Origin: Deinococcus sp. KSM4-11
GTDB lineage: Bacteria; Deinococcota; Deinococci; Deinococcales; Deinococcaceae
Assembly (NCBI RefSeq): GCF_004801415.1
Contig: NZ_SSNX01000002.1
Location: 62,001-126,000 of the forward strand
Direction of reading: 5' to 3'
DNA: 64,000 nucleotides
The translations under genes were made by a program, and so were the position numbers. The notes beneath the pieces were generated by a model that was given only the letters and a program-made list of their open reading frames with translations, ran no database searches and was not told the DNA's origin. This document shows, piece after piece, positions 1 to 9,378 of the stretch. Each line of letters starts with the position of its first letter. Positions within the stretch are counted from its first letter, which is position 1.

Positions 1-1464
1 GTTTTCGCCGGCACCGCCCTGCTCACCCTGTGCCTGCTGGGCAGCGCCCATGCCCAGACAGTCACCGTCGGACTGGACGCCGATCCGCCCCGGCTCGACC
101 CGGCGCTGTCCACCGCCCTGGTCGACCGGCAGGTCATGAACCAGATCTTCGACAAACTGGTGGATCTGGACGAGAACCTGAAGATCGTGCCGCGGATCGC
201 CACGTCCTGGAAGATCACGAACGGCGGCCTGACCTACACCTTCAAGATCCGCAGCGGCGTGAAGTTCCACGACGGCACACCCCTCGACGCCGAGGCCGTC
301 CGGTATTCCATCGACCGGGCCATGACGCTCGAGGGCAGCGCCCGCAAGGGGGAGCTCAAGAGCGTGAAGGAGGTCAAGGTCCTCGACCCGACCACCGTGC
401 AGCTCACGCTGTCACAGCCGTACGGGCCGCTGCTGGCCGTCCTGACGGACCGCGCCGGCATGATCGTGTCGCCCACCGCCGCGAAGAAAGCCGGGGCCGA
501 CTTCCTGAATGATCCCATCGGCAGCGGGCCGTTCACCTTCGAGTCCCGCAAGCGGCAGGACAACGTGACGCTCGCGGCCAACAAGGCGTATTGGGGCGGC
601 ACGCCGAAGATCGACAAGCTGGTCTACCGGCCCTTCCCGGACGGCGACGTGCGCTACGCGAACCTGCTCTCCGGCGCGGTGCAGGCCATCACGCCGATCG
701 ATCCCAAGGACATCGGCAAGCTCCAGGCGAACAGCAAGTTCAAGGTGCTGAACTACGCCGGGCTGGGCTTCCAGGGCATCTGGTTCAACACGACCCGCGC
801 GCCCTTCAACAACAAGGCCTTCCGGCAGGCGGTCGCCGCGACCATCGACCGCGCCGCGATCGCCAAGGCGATCTTCTACGACACCGTGGATCCGGCCGCC
901 GGCCCCTTCCCGCCCGGCACGCCGGCCTACTCCCCGGCGATCAAGGTGGCGGCGCCGAACATTCCGCTGGCCAGGAGCAAACTGGGCGGCAAACCCCTGA
1001 CCTTTACCCTGCTGACGTCGCCGGGCAGCGTGACCACGCAGCTCGCGCAGCTGTACCAGGCGATGTTCGCTCAGGCCGGCATCAACGCGAAGATCGAGCT
1101 GGTCGAGTTTGGCACGCTGCTCGACCGCGCCGACAAACGCAATTACGACGCCCTGATGCTCGGCTGGAGCGGTCGCCCCGATCCCGACGGCAACATCTTC
1201 GACTTCTTCACCACGGGCGGCGTGAATAACCAGGCGGGGTACAGCAACCCCACCATCGATTCCCTGCTTGGCAAAGCCCGCGCTCAGAACGCGATGTCCG
1301 CCCGCGTCGCCACGTACAACGTCGCGCTGGGGACGATCCTGAACGACGCGCCGTACGTCTTCGTGTACTTCCAGAAGAACCTGGTGGGTACCGCCGCCGG
1401 TCTCACGGGCCTGAAGCCCATCCCGGACGGCATCCTGCGCTTCGCCGACGTCGACCTGAAGTGA
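1..1464 (+). CDS. Peptide ABC transporter substrate-binding protein, family 5 (5' end outside window)
   Basis: The reading frame is open from the first base, so the gene starts before the window. The first visible residues form the hydrophobic core and cleavage site (AHA-Q) of a signal peptide, so only a few N-terminal residues are missing. The mature part has the family 5 (DppA/OppA-like) pattern: LDPALST, an LTYTFKIRSGVKFHDG block, a DPIGSGPF block and a C-terminal FVYFQKN segment. It should bind a peptide or similar solute outside the membrane and deliver it to the two permeases encoded immediately downstream (TTG start 22 nt after this stop). Which ligand it binds cannot be read from sequence. 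Confidence 0.9.
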   Translation, partial: VFAGTALLTLCLLGSAHAQTVTVGLDADPPRLDPALSTALVDRQVMNQIFDKLVDLDENLKIVPRIATSWKITNGGLTYTFKIRSGVKFHDGTPLDAEAVRYSIDRAMTLEGSARKGELKSVKEVKVLDPTTVQLTLSQPYGPLLAVLTDRAGMIVSPTAAKKAGADFLNDPIGSGPFTFESRKRQDNVTLAANKAYWGGTPKIDKLVYRPFPDGDVRYANLLSGAVQAITPIDPKDIGKLQANSKFKVLNYAGLGFQGIWFNTTRAPFNNKAFRQAVAATIDRAAIAKAIFYDTVDPAAGPFPPGTPAYSPAIKVAAPNIPLARSKLGGKPLTFTLLTSPGSVTTQLAQLYQAMFAQAGINAKIELVEFGTLLDRADKRNYDALMLGWSGRPDPDGNIFDFFTTGGVNNQAGYSNPTIDSLLGKARAQNAMSARVATYNVALGTILNDAPYVFVYFQKNLVGTAAGLTGLKPIPDGILRFADVDLK

Positions 1465-1486
1465 CCTGGCTGCCCGGAGGTGAACC

Positions 1487-2431
1487 TTGCTCGTCTTCGC
1501 TCTGCGCCGGCTGATGTCGGCGATACCCACACTCCTGATCGTGACGCTGGTCGTGTTCGCGATGGTCAAGCTGCTCCCCGGCGACCCGGCCCGGCTGATC
1601 CTCGGGCAGGAGGCCACGCCGCAGGCCCTGACGGAACTGCGGCGCTCCCTGGGCCTCGACCGGCCCCTGCCCGCGCAGTATGTCTCGTGGCTGGGCGACA
1701 TCCTGCACCTGGATTTCGGCCGGAGCCTGCAGGATCACACGCCGGTGGGCGCATTGATCGCAGGAAAGTTGCCGGTGACCATCGAGCTCGCGGCCTTCTC
1801 GATGCTGATCGCGCTGGTGATCTCCGTTCCGGCCGGGGTGCTCAGCGCGCTGCGGAAGAACACCTGGATCGACCAGGTCATGACCCTGTTCGCGCTCTCG
1901 GGAATCAGCCTGCCGAATTTCTTCCTGGGCATCCTGCTGATCTACCTGTTCAGCATCAAGCTGGCGTGGATTCCGGCCAGCGGGTACACGGACTTTCTGG
2001 AGAATCCGGGCCGCAACGTGCTGCTGCTGCTGCTCCCGGCCTTCACCCTCGGCACGTACTCGGCGGCGGTGCTGACCCGCTACCTGCGTGCCAGCCTGAG
2101 CGAGACGCTGACGCAGGATTACGTCCGCACGGCGCACGCCAAGGGCCTGCCGGGCGGGCAGGTCACGCTGCGGCACGCGCTGCGCAACGCCCTGATTCCG
2201 TTCATGACCGTCTTCGGTCTGCAACTCGGCGGGCTGCTGGGCGGCGCGGTCATCACCGAGCAGATCTTCAGCATTCCCGGCTTCGGGCGGCTGCTGGTGG
2301 ACGCCGTGTTCACCCGTGACCTGCCCGTGATCCAGGCGATGGTGCTGGTCTCGGCGGTCGCGGTGTTCGCCGTGAACTTCCTGGTCGATCTGGGCTATGC
2401 GGCGGCCGATCCGCGGATCCGGTACGCATGA
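1487..2431 (+). CDS. Peptide ABC transporter permease, DppB type
   Basis: 314-residue integral membrane protein of the DppB/OppB/GsiC class: N-terminal membrane segment, LLPGDPARLILG motif after it, and the EAA cytoplasmic loop (DYVRTAHAKGLPGGQVTLRHALRNA) that docks on the transporter ATPase. The start is a TTG placed 6 nt after a clear GGAGG at 1476-1480; no ATG fits better. It lies between the binding protein and the DppC-type permease, with an ATGA stop/start overlap to the latter, so the two permeases are probably translationally coupled. No matching ATPase gene lies in the window; it may lie upstream. Confidence 0.93.
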   Translation: MLVFALRRLMSAIPTLLIVTLVVFAMVKLLPGDPARLILGQEATPQALTELRRSLGLDRPLPAQYVSWLGDILHLDFGRSLQDHTPVGALIAGKLPVTIELAAFSMLIALVISVPAGVLSALRKNTWIDQVMTLFALSGISLPNFFLGILLIYLFSIKLAWIPASGYTDFLENPGRNVLLLLLPAFTLGTYSAAVLTRYLRASLSETLTQDYVRTAHAKGLPGGQVTLRHALRNALIPFMTVFGLQLGGLLGGAVITEQIFSIPGFGRLLVDAVFTRDLPVIQAMVLVSAVAVFAVNFLVDLGYAAADPRIRYA

Positions 2432-3306
2432 CGGTCACAGCGCCCGTCTCTCCCCCCCGCCCGCCCCGCCGGCTGAGTGCCCCCCTGCGCCGCTTCCTGC
2501 GCCACAAGCTTGCGGTGGCCGGCGTGATCGTGCTGGTCGTGTTCGTCCTGGCGGCCATCCTCGCACCGTGGATCGCGCCGGACGATCCCAGCCGGATCTT
2601 CTTCACCGAGATGCGCGCCGCGCCCGGCGGCCCGCACGCCTTCGGCACGGATGAACTGGGCCGCGACATCCTGACCCGCGTGATCTACGGCGCGCGGGTC
2701 TCCCTGAGCGCCGGACTGGGCTCGGTGGTCGCGGCGATGCTCGCGGGCACCGGACTGGGCCTGATCGCCGGGTACGCCGGCGGCTGGCTCGACAACGTGA
2801 TCATGCGGCTGGTCGATGCCCTGCTGGCCCTGCCGTTCCTGGTCCTGGCCATCGCGCTGGCAGCCATCCTGGGGCCGAGCCTGCAGAACACCATGATCGC
2901 CATTGCCATCGTCAGTGCCCCCGCGTTCGCCCGCGTGACGCGGGGTGAAGTGCTCGCGCAGCGTGAGCGCGAGTACGTGCAGGCCGCCCAGGCCCTCGGG
3001 GCGCGGGACGGCCGGCTGATCCTGCGGCACCTGCTGCCGAACATCAGCGGGGCCCTGACCGTGCAGACCTCGCTGGCCGTCGCCACGGCGATCCTCGCGG
3101 AGTCCAGCCTGAGCTTCCTGGGCCTGGGCGTGCAACCCCCCCAGCCCAGTTGGGGATCGATGCTCAACGCGGCGCGCGGGTACCTGGCCGAGGCCCCGTG
3201 GATGGCCGTGTTTCCCGGCGCGGCCATCTTCCTGGCGGTCCTCGCCTTCAACCTGGTCGGCGACGGTCTGCGCGAGGCGCTCGATCCGCGCGGCCGGGAC
3301 GCCTGA
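2428..3306 (+). CDS. Peptide ABC transporter permease, DppC type
   Basis: 292-residue DppC/OppC/GsiD-class permease. It has the N-terminal membrane helix after a Pro-rich cytoplasmic tail, the HAFGTDELGRDILTRVIYGARVS signature typical of C-type permeases, an EAA loop (EYVQAAQALGARDGRL) and the terminal LVGDGLREALDPR motif. The ATG overlaps the stop of the B-type permease (ATGA). It forms the heterodimeric channel with that protein. The gamma-glutamyltransferase-like gene follows 15 nt later, which ties the transported peptide to gamma-glutamyl compounds by context only. Confidence 0.93.
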   Translation: MTVTAPVSPPRPPRRLSAPLRRFLRHKLAVAGVIVLVVFVLAAILAPWIAPDDPSRIFFTEMRAAPGGPHAFGTDELGRDILTRVIYGARVSLSAGLGSVVAAMLAGTGLGLIAGYAGGWLDNVIMRLVDALLALPFLVLAIALAAILGPSLQNTMIAIAIVSAPAFARVTRGEVLAQREREYVQAAQALGARDGRLILRHLLPNISGALTVQTSLAVATAILAESSLSFLGLGVQPPQPSWGSMLNAARGYLAEAPWMAVFPGAAIFLAVLAFNLVGDGLREALDPRGRDA

Positions 3307-3321
3307 GCACCGGAGGTTCCC

Positions 3322-4908
<1,587 letters not shown>

Positions 4909-4940
4909 GCGCCATCCAGCTTGATGCTCCTCAGCGCAGC

Positions 4941-5798
4941 GTGATCGCGCGGCTGCTGCCCCGGCGGCTGCGGCGCGACCGGGTGGCGATGCTGGGGCTG
5001 GGACTGGTGCTGCTGGTCGTGGCGTGCGCGCTCGGCGCTCCGTGGCTCGCGCCGCACGACCCCGCCTTCCAGTTCAGCGAGGGCCTCACGCTGGACGGAG
5101 CGCCCCGGCCGCCGGATCGTCAGTTCCTGCTCGGCACGGATCTGCTGGGCCGGGATGTGCTGTCCCGGCTGATCTGGGGCGCGCGGGCTTCTCTCGTGGT
5201 CGGCGTGGTCGCCAACGGGCTGGCCGTGGCCATCGGCGTGCTGGTCGGCGCGGCGGGCGGCTTCCTGGGCGGCTGGGCGGGCCGGGCGATCATGCGGTTC
5301 ACGGACGTGATGATGGCCTTCCCGGTGCTGCTGCTGGCGATTGCGTTGACCGCCATCCTGAAGCCGTCGCTGTGGATCGTGGCGCTGGTGATCGCCCTGC
5401 TGAACTGGGTGGGCGTGGCGCGCGTCGCGTACGGACAGGTGGTGGCCCTGCGCGAGCGGGAGTTCGTGGAGGCGGCGCAGGCGCTCGGGGCCCGGCCAGG
5501 GCGGGTGCTGGCGCGGCACGTGCTGCCGCACCTGATCCCCACGGCGCTGGTGTGGGGCTCGCTGGGCCTGAGCACCACCGTGCTGCTGGAGGCGACCCTG
5601 TCGTTCCTGGGGGTCGGCGTGCAGCCGCCCACGCCGAGCTGGGGCGGGATCATCAACGAGTCGCAGAGCTACCTGACGACCGCGCCGTGGCTGGTGCTGT
5701 TTCCGGGACTGGCGATCCTGCTGACGTCGCTGGGCTTCAACCTGCTCGGCGAGGGCCTGCGGGACGCGCTTGATCCGACGCTGCGGGGCACGCCATGA
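4941..5798 (+). CDS. Second DppC-type peptide transporter permease
   Basis: 285 residues with the C-type permease signature (FLLGTDLLGRDVLSRLIWGARASL), EAA loop (EFVEAAQALGARPGRVLARHVLPH) and terminal LLGEGLRDALDP motif. GTG start 32 nt after the transferase stop; no strong Shine-Dalgarno sequence precedes it, so the start is less certain than its neighbours'. It is clearly related to the permease at 2428 but not near-identical, so it belongs to a second, older transporter set. Unusually, the C-type gene precedes the B-type gene here. Confidence 0.9.
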   Translation: MIARLLPRRLRRDRVAMLGLGLVLLVVACALGAPWLAPHDPAFQFSEGLTLDGAPRPPDRQFLLGTDLLGRDVLSRLIWGARASLVVGVVANGLAVAIGVLVGAAGGFLGGWAGRAIMRFTDVMMAFPVLLLAIALTAILKPSLWIVALVIALLNWVGVARVAYGQVVALREREFVEAAQALGARPGRVLARHVLPHLIPTALVWGSLGLSTTVLLEATLSFLGVGVQPPTPSWGGIINESQSYLTTAPWLVLFPGLAILLTSLGFNLLGEGLRDALDPTLRGTP

Positions 5799-5808
5799 CG
5801 GAGGTTCC

Positions 5809-6729
5809 GTGCTGCGCTTCCTGACGGCCCGCGTGGGCCAGAGCGTGCTGGTGCTGCTGGTGGCGTCGCTGATCACCTTCAGCCTGGTGTTCCTGCTGCC
5901 CGCCGATCCGGCGCGGCTGGTGGCCGGGCCGAGCGCCAGCGTGGCGACCGTGAATTCGATCCGGCACGAGCTGGGTCTGGACCAGGGCTTTGTGGTGCAG
6001 TACGGGCGGTACCTGGGGCACCTCGTGCAGGGTGACCTGGGCCAGTCGTACAAGCAGCAGACGGGCGTGACGGCGCTGATCGGCTCGCGGATCGTGCCCA
6101 CGCTGCAGCTGATGCTGGGCGCGGTGGCGCTGGAACTGCTGATCGGACTGCCGCTCGGGATCCTGGCGGCGCTCACGCGGGGGCGCTGGCCCGACCGGGT
6201 GGCCATGGTGTTCGCCTTCGTGGGCGTCTCGGCCCCGCAGTTCTGGCTGGCCCTGACGCTGGTGTACGTGCTCGCGTACGACCTGCGCATGTTCCCGCTG
6301 GGCGGCTACGGGGGCCTGTCACACCTGTTCCTGCCGGCGCTGACGCTCGGGATCGGTGGGGCCGGGTGGTACGCGCGGGTGATGCGCTCGAGCCTGCTGG
6401 ACGTCCTGAGCCGCGACTACATCCGCACGGCGCGGGCCAAGGGGGTCAGCGCGCGCGGCGTGGTGCTCCGGCACGCGCTGCGCAACGCCGCGATGCCCAT
6501 CATCTCCATGATCGGGCTGGACATCGGCACCTTCATGGGCGGCGTGGTCGTCGTGGAGAGCGTGTTCGGCTGGCCGGGCCTGGGCCGGCTGGTGTGGGAC
6601 GCCATCCGCGTGGTGGACATCCCCGTGATCATGGGCGTGGTGATCTTCAGCGCCGCGCTGATCACGCTCGGGAACCTGCTGGCCGACGCCCTGCAACCCC
6701 TGATCGACCCGCGCACCCGCTTCGACTGA
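5809..6729 (+). CDS. Second DppB-type peptide transporter permease
   Basis: 306 residues, B-type permease with the LLPADPARLVAGPSAS motif, several membrane segments and an EAA loop (DYIRTARAKGVSARGVVLRHALRNA). I chose the GTG at 5809 because GGAGGT at 5800-5805 precedes it at ideal spacing; an ATG at 5770 in the same frame would overlap the previous gene by 29 nt and has no such site. It pairs with the preceding C-type permease; the cognate binding protein follows directly. Confidence 0.9.
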   Translation: MLRFLTARVGQSVLVLLVASLITFSLVFLLPADPARLVAGPSASVATVNSIRHELGLDQGFVVQYGRYLGHLVQGDLGQSYKQQTGVTALIGSRIVPTLQLMLGAVALELLIGLPLGILAALTRGRWPDRVAMVFAFVGVSAPQFWLALTLVYVLAYDLRMFPLGGYGGLSHLFLPALTLGIGGAGWYARVMRSSLLDVLSRDYIRTARAKGVSARGVVLRHALRNAAMPIISMIGLDIGTFMGGVVVVESVFGWPGLGRLVWDAIRVVDIPVIMGVVIFSAALITLGNLLADALQPLIDPRTRFD

Positions 6730-6751
6730 GTTCCGTTCGCTGGAGGTTCGT

Positions 6752-8350
6752 ATGAAACTGACCGCTGCTTTCCTGAGCACCACCCTCGTGTTGGGTCTCG
6801 CGCACGCGCAGCAGCGCGGCGGGGAGATGACCGTGTCGTACAAGGACGACGTGACGACCCTCGATCCGGCCATCGGCTACGACTGGCAGAACTGGCCGAT
6901 GGAGAAGATGGTCTTCGACGGCCTGCTCGATTACACCCCGGGCACGACCACGCTGGTGCCGCGGCTCGCGGCGAAGCTGCCGGACGTGTCGGCCGACGGG
7001 AGGTCGTACACCTTCACCCTCAGAAGCGGCGTGAAGTTCCACAACGGCCGGGGGCTCACTGCCAGCGACGTGAAGTACACCCTGGAACGCGTGATCGACC
7101 CGAAGACCAAGAGCCCCGGCCAGAGCTTCTTCCTGGGCATTGCGGGCGCGCAGGCCTTTGCCGACGGCAAGGCGAAGGAGGTCACCGGGATCAAGGTGCT
7201 CAGCCCCACCCGCGTGCGGATCACGCTGAGCGCGCCGAACGCCGCGTTCCTGAACATCATGGCCATGAACTTCGCGTTCATCGTGCCGAGGGAAGCCGTG
7301 GCCGCCGCGAAGGGCGATTTCGGGCACAAGCCGGTCGGCACCGGGCCGTTCACCATGACCGCGTGGGTGAGCGGGCAGTCGCTGACCTTCAAGCGCAATC
7401 CCGCGTACTTCCTGCCCGCCCTGCCGTACCTCGACGGCGTGACGGTGAAGGTCGGCACCGACCCCTCGGTCGCGTACCTGGGGCTCCAGCGCGGCGAGGT
7501 CGACCTGCTGGGCGACGGCATTCCGCCCGCCCAGTTCCTCCAGGCGAAGAACGATCCGCAGCTCAAGGACAACATCATCTCCAAGACGCAGGTGAACACA
7601 TCGTACCTGAGCATCAACACGCAGATGAATGAACTGAAGGACGTGCGGGTGCGGCAGGCGATCAACCACGCGGTCGACAAGACGAAGATCATCCGCATCA
7701 TCAACGGGCGCGGCGAGGTGGCCCGTGGCGTGCTGCCGCCCCTGATGCCGGGGTACGACAAAACCGCGAAGGGCTACGACTACAGCCCGGACAAGGCCAA
7801 GGCGCTGCTCAAGGCCGCGGGGCTGGCCAGCGGTTTCAGCACGACCCTGTACACGAACTCCACCGATCCGAACCCGCGCATCGCGCAGAGCATCCAGCAG
7901 GACCTCGCGCAGGTGGGCATCAAGGTGGAGATCAAGAGCCAGGCGCAGGGCACCGTGATCGAGGCGGCAGGCAGCAGGAACACCGCGCCACTGGTGTGGT
8001 CAGGCGGCATGGCGTGGACGCAGGACTTCCCGGATCCCAGCGACTTCTACGGCCCGATCCTGTCCTGTGGCAGCGCCGTGCCCGGTGGCTGGAACTGGTC
8101 GTGGTACTGCGACAAGGCGCTGGACGCCCAGGCGGCGAAGGCGGACGCCATGACCAGGCCCGCCCAGCGGGCGGCGCGGCTGAAGATGTATAGCGCCATC
8201 TTCAAGACGCTGAACGACCAGGCCGTGTGGGTGCCCATCTTCCACGAGGTGCGCTACATGATGCACTCGGATCGCCTGCAGGGCACGGAGGCCGAGTTCG
8301 TCGATCCGATCCACCTGATCGGCTACGAGCGGTTGTGGGTGAAGAAATGA
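6752..8350 (+). CDS. Peptide ABC transporter substrate-binding protein, family 5
   Basis: 532 residues. The N-terminus (MKLTAAFLSTTLVLGLAHA-Q) is a signal peptide with an AHA cleavage site. The mature protein shows family 5 hallmarks: LDPAIGYDWQN, YTFTLRSGVKFHNGR, KPVGTGPF and an AVWVPIFHE stretch near the C-terminus. ATG with GGAGGT about 5 nt upstream. It completes the second transporter set (C, B, binding protein), which reads in the opposite gene order to the first set (binding protein, B, C). The stop overlaps the next gene's ATG (ATGA). The ligand is unknown. Confidence 0.92.
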   Translation: MKLTAAFLSTTLVLGLAHAQQRGGEMTVSYKDDVTTLDPAIGYDWQNWPMEKMVFDGLLDYTPGTTTLVPRLAAKLPDVSADGRSYTFTLRSGVKFHNGRGLTASDVKYTLERVIDPKTKSPGQSFFLGIAGAQAFADGKAKEVTGIKVLSPTRVRITLSAPNAAFLNIMAMNFAFIVPREAVAAAKGDFGHKPVGTGPFTMTAWVSGQSLTFKRNPAYFLPALPYLDGVTVKVGTDPSVAYLGLQRGEVDLLGDGIPPAQFLQAKNDPQLKDNIISKTQVNTSYLSINTQMNELKDVRVRQAINHAVDKTKIIRIINGRGEVARGVLPPLMPGYDKTAKGYDYSPDKAKALLKAAGLASGFSTTLYTNSTDPNPRIAQSIQQDLAQVGIKVEIKSQAQGTVIEAAGSRNTAPLVWSGGMAWTQDFPDPSDFYGPILSCGSAVPGGWNWSWYCDKALDAQAAKADAMTRPAQRAARLKMYSAIFKTLNDQAVWVPIFHEVRYMMHSDRLQGTEAEFVDPIHLIGYERLWVKK

Positions 8351-9303
8351 CAGAGAAGGCCCCGGTGAAGTGCACCATCCATGACCACCACATCGGCTGG
8401 GACCACGACCTCCCGCCCGCCGTGACGGTCACGCCGGGCGAGACGGTCGCCTTCGAGGTGCTGGATGCCAGCGGCGGACAGCTCGGGCCGGGCGCCACGC
8501 TGGACGACCTGAAGGCGCTGGATTTCGGGAAGGTGAATCCCGTGACCGGCCCCGTGTACGTGGAGGGCGCCGAGCCGGGCGACGCGCTGATCGTGGAGAT
8601 CCTGGAGTTCGTGCCGTCGGGGGTGGGCTGGACGGCAAACATTCCCGGGTTCGGTCTGCTGGCCGACGAGTTCCCGGATCCCTACCTGAAGCTGTGGACG
8701 TACACGGCGGACAGGGCGGAGTTCCTGCCGGGCATCCAGATTCCGGTCCGGCCGTTCACGGGTACCATCGGCAATGCGCTGGCTGAGGCGGGCCAGCACT
8801 CGGTGGTGCCGCCGCGCCGGGTGGGCGGGAACATGGACATCCGCGACCTGACGGCCGGCACGCGCCTGCTGCTGCCGGTGGAAGTCCCCGGCGCGCTGTT
8901 CAGCGTGGGCGACACGCACGCCGCACAGGGCGACGGTGAGGTCTGCGGCACGGCCATCGAGTCGGCCATGCAGGTCACGCTGCGATTCGGGCTCCAGAAG
9001 GCCGCGCACTTCAGCGCGCCGCGCTTCCGGACGGCCGGGCCGGTCACGCGGCACATCGACGCCCTGGGCTACGACGTGACCACCGGCGTGGGGCCGGACC
9101 TGTATGCGGCCTCGCGGGACGCCGTGCGGGCCATGATCGACCACCTGGGGCGCGAATACGGCCTGGGGCCGGAGGACGCCTACCTGCTGTGCTCGGTGGC
9201 TGCGGACCTGCGCATCAGCGAGATCGTGGACGCCCCGAACTGGCTGGTCAGCCTGTACCTGCCCCGGCAGGTCTTCGGGCCGTCCGGTTCCCGGCCTTCA
9301 TGA
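8347..9303 (+). CDS. Acetamidase/formamidase family protein
   Basis: 318 residues of the FmdA/AmdA family, which hydrolyse short-chain amides to the acid plus ammonia. Family features visible are the GPVYVEGAEPGDALIVEIL block, the RVGGNMDIRDL motif (the conserved Asn-Met-Asp of the active-site region) and GDTHAAQGDGEVCGTAIE. The ATG at 8347 overlaps the previous stop; a longer in-frame start at 8227 lies inside the binding-protein gene and is rejected. As the last gene of the peptide operon it suggests that an amide or formyl compound released from the imported substrate is recycled for nitrogen (inference). The exact substrate is unknown. Confidence 0.9.
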   Translation: MTEKAPVKCTIHDHHIGWDHDLPPAVTVTPGETVAFEVLDASGGQLGPGATLDDLKALDFGKVNPVTGPVYVEGAEPGDALIVEILEFVPSGVGWTANIPGFGLLADEFPDPYLKLWTYTADRAEFLPGIQIPVRPFTGTIGNALAEAGQHSVVPPRRVGGNMDIRDLTAGTRLLLPVEVPGALFSVGDTHAAQGDGEVCGTAIESAMQVTLRFGLQKAAHFSAPRFRTAGPVTRHIDALGYDVTTGVGPDLYAASRDAVRAMIDHLGREYGLGPEDAYLLCSVAADLRISEIVDAPNWLVSLYLPRQVFGPSGSRPS

Positions 9304-9378
9304 TGTCTTCATAGAAGGGGGCCGGAAGAGGGGGAGGCAATAAGGGAGTAAGAGTGCTCCACCTATCGTGAGAGCACC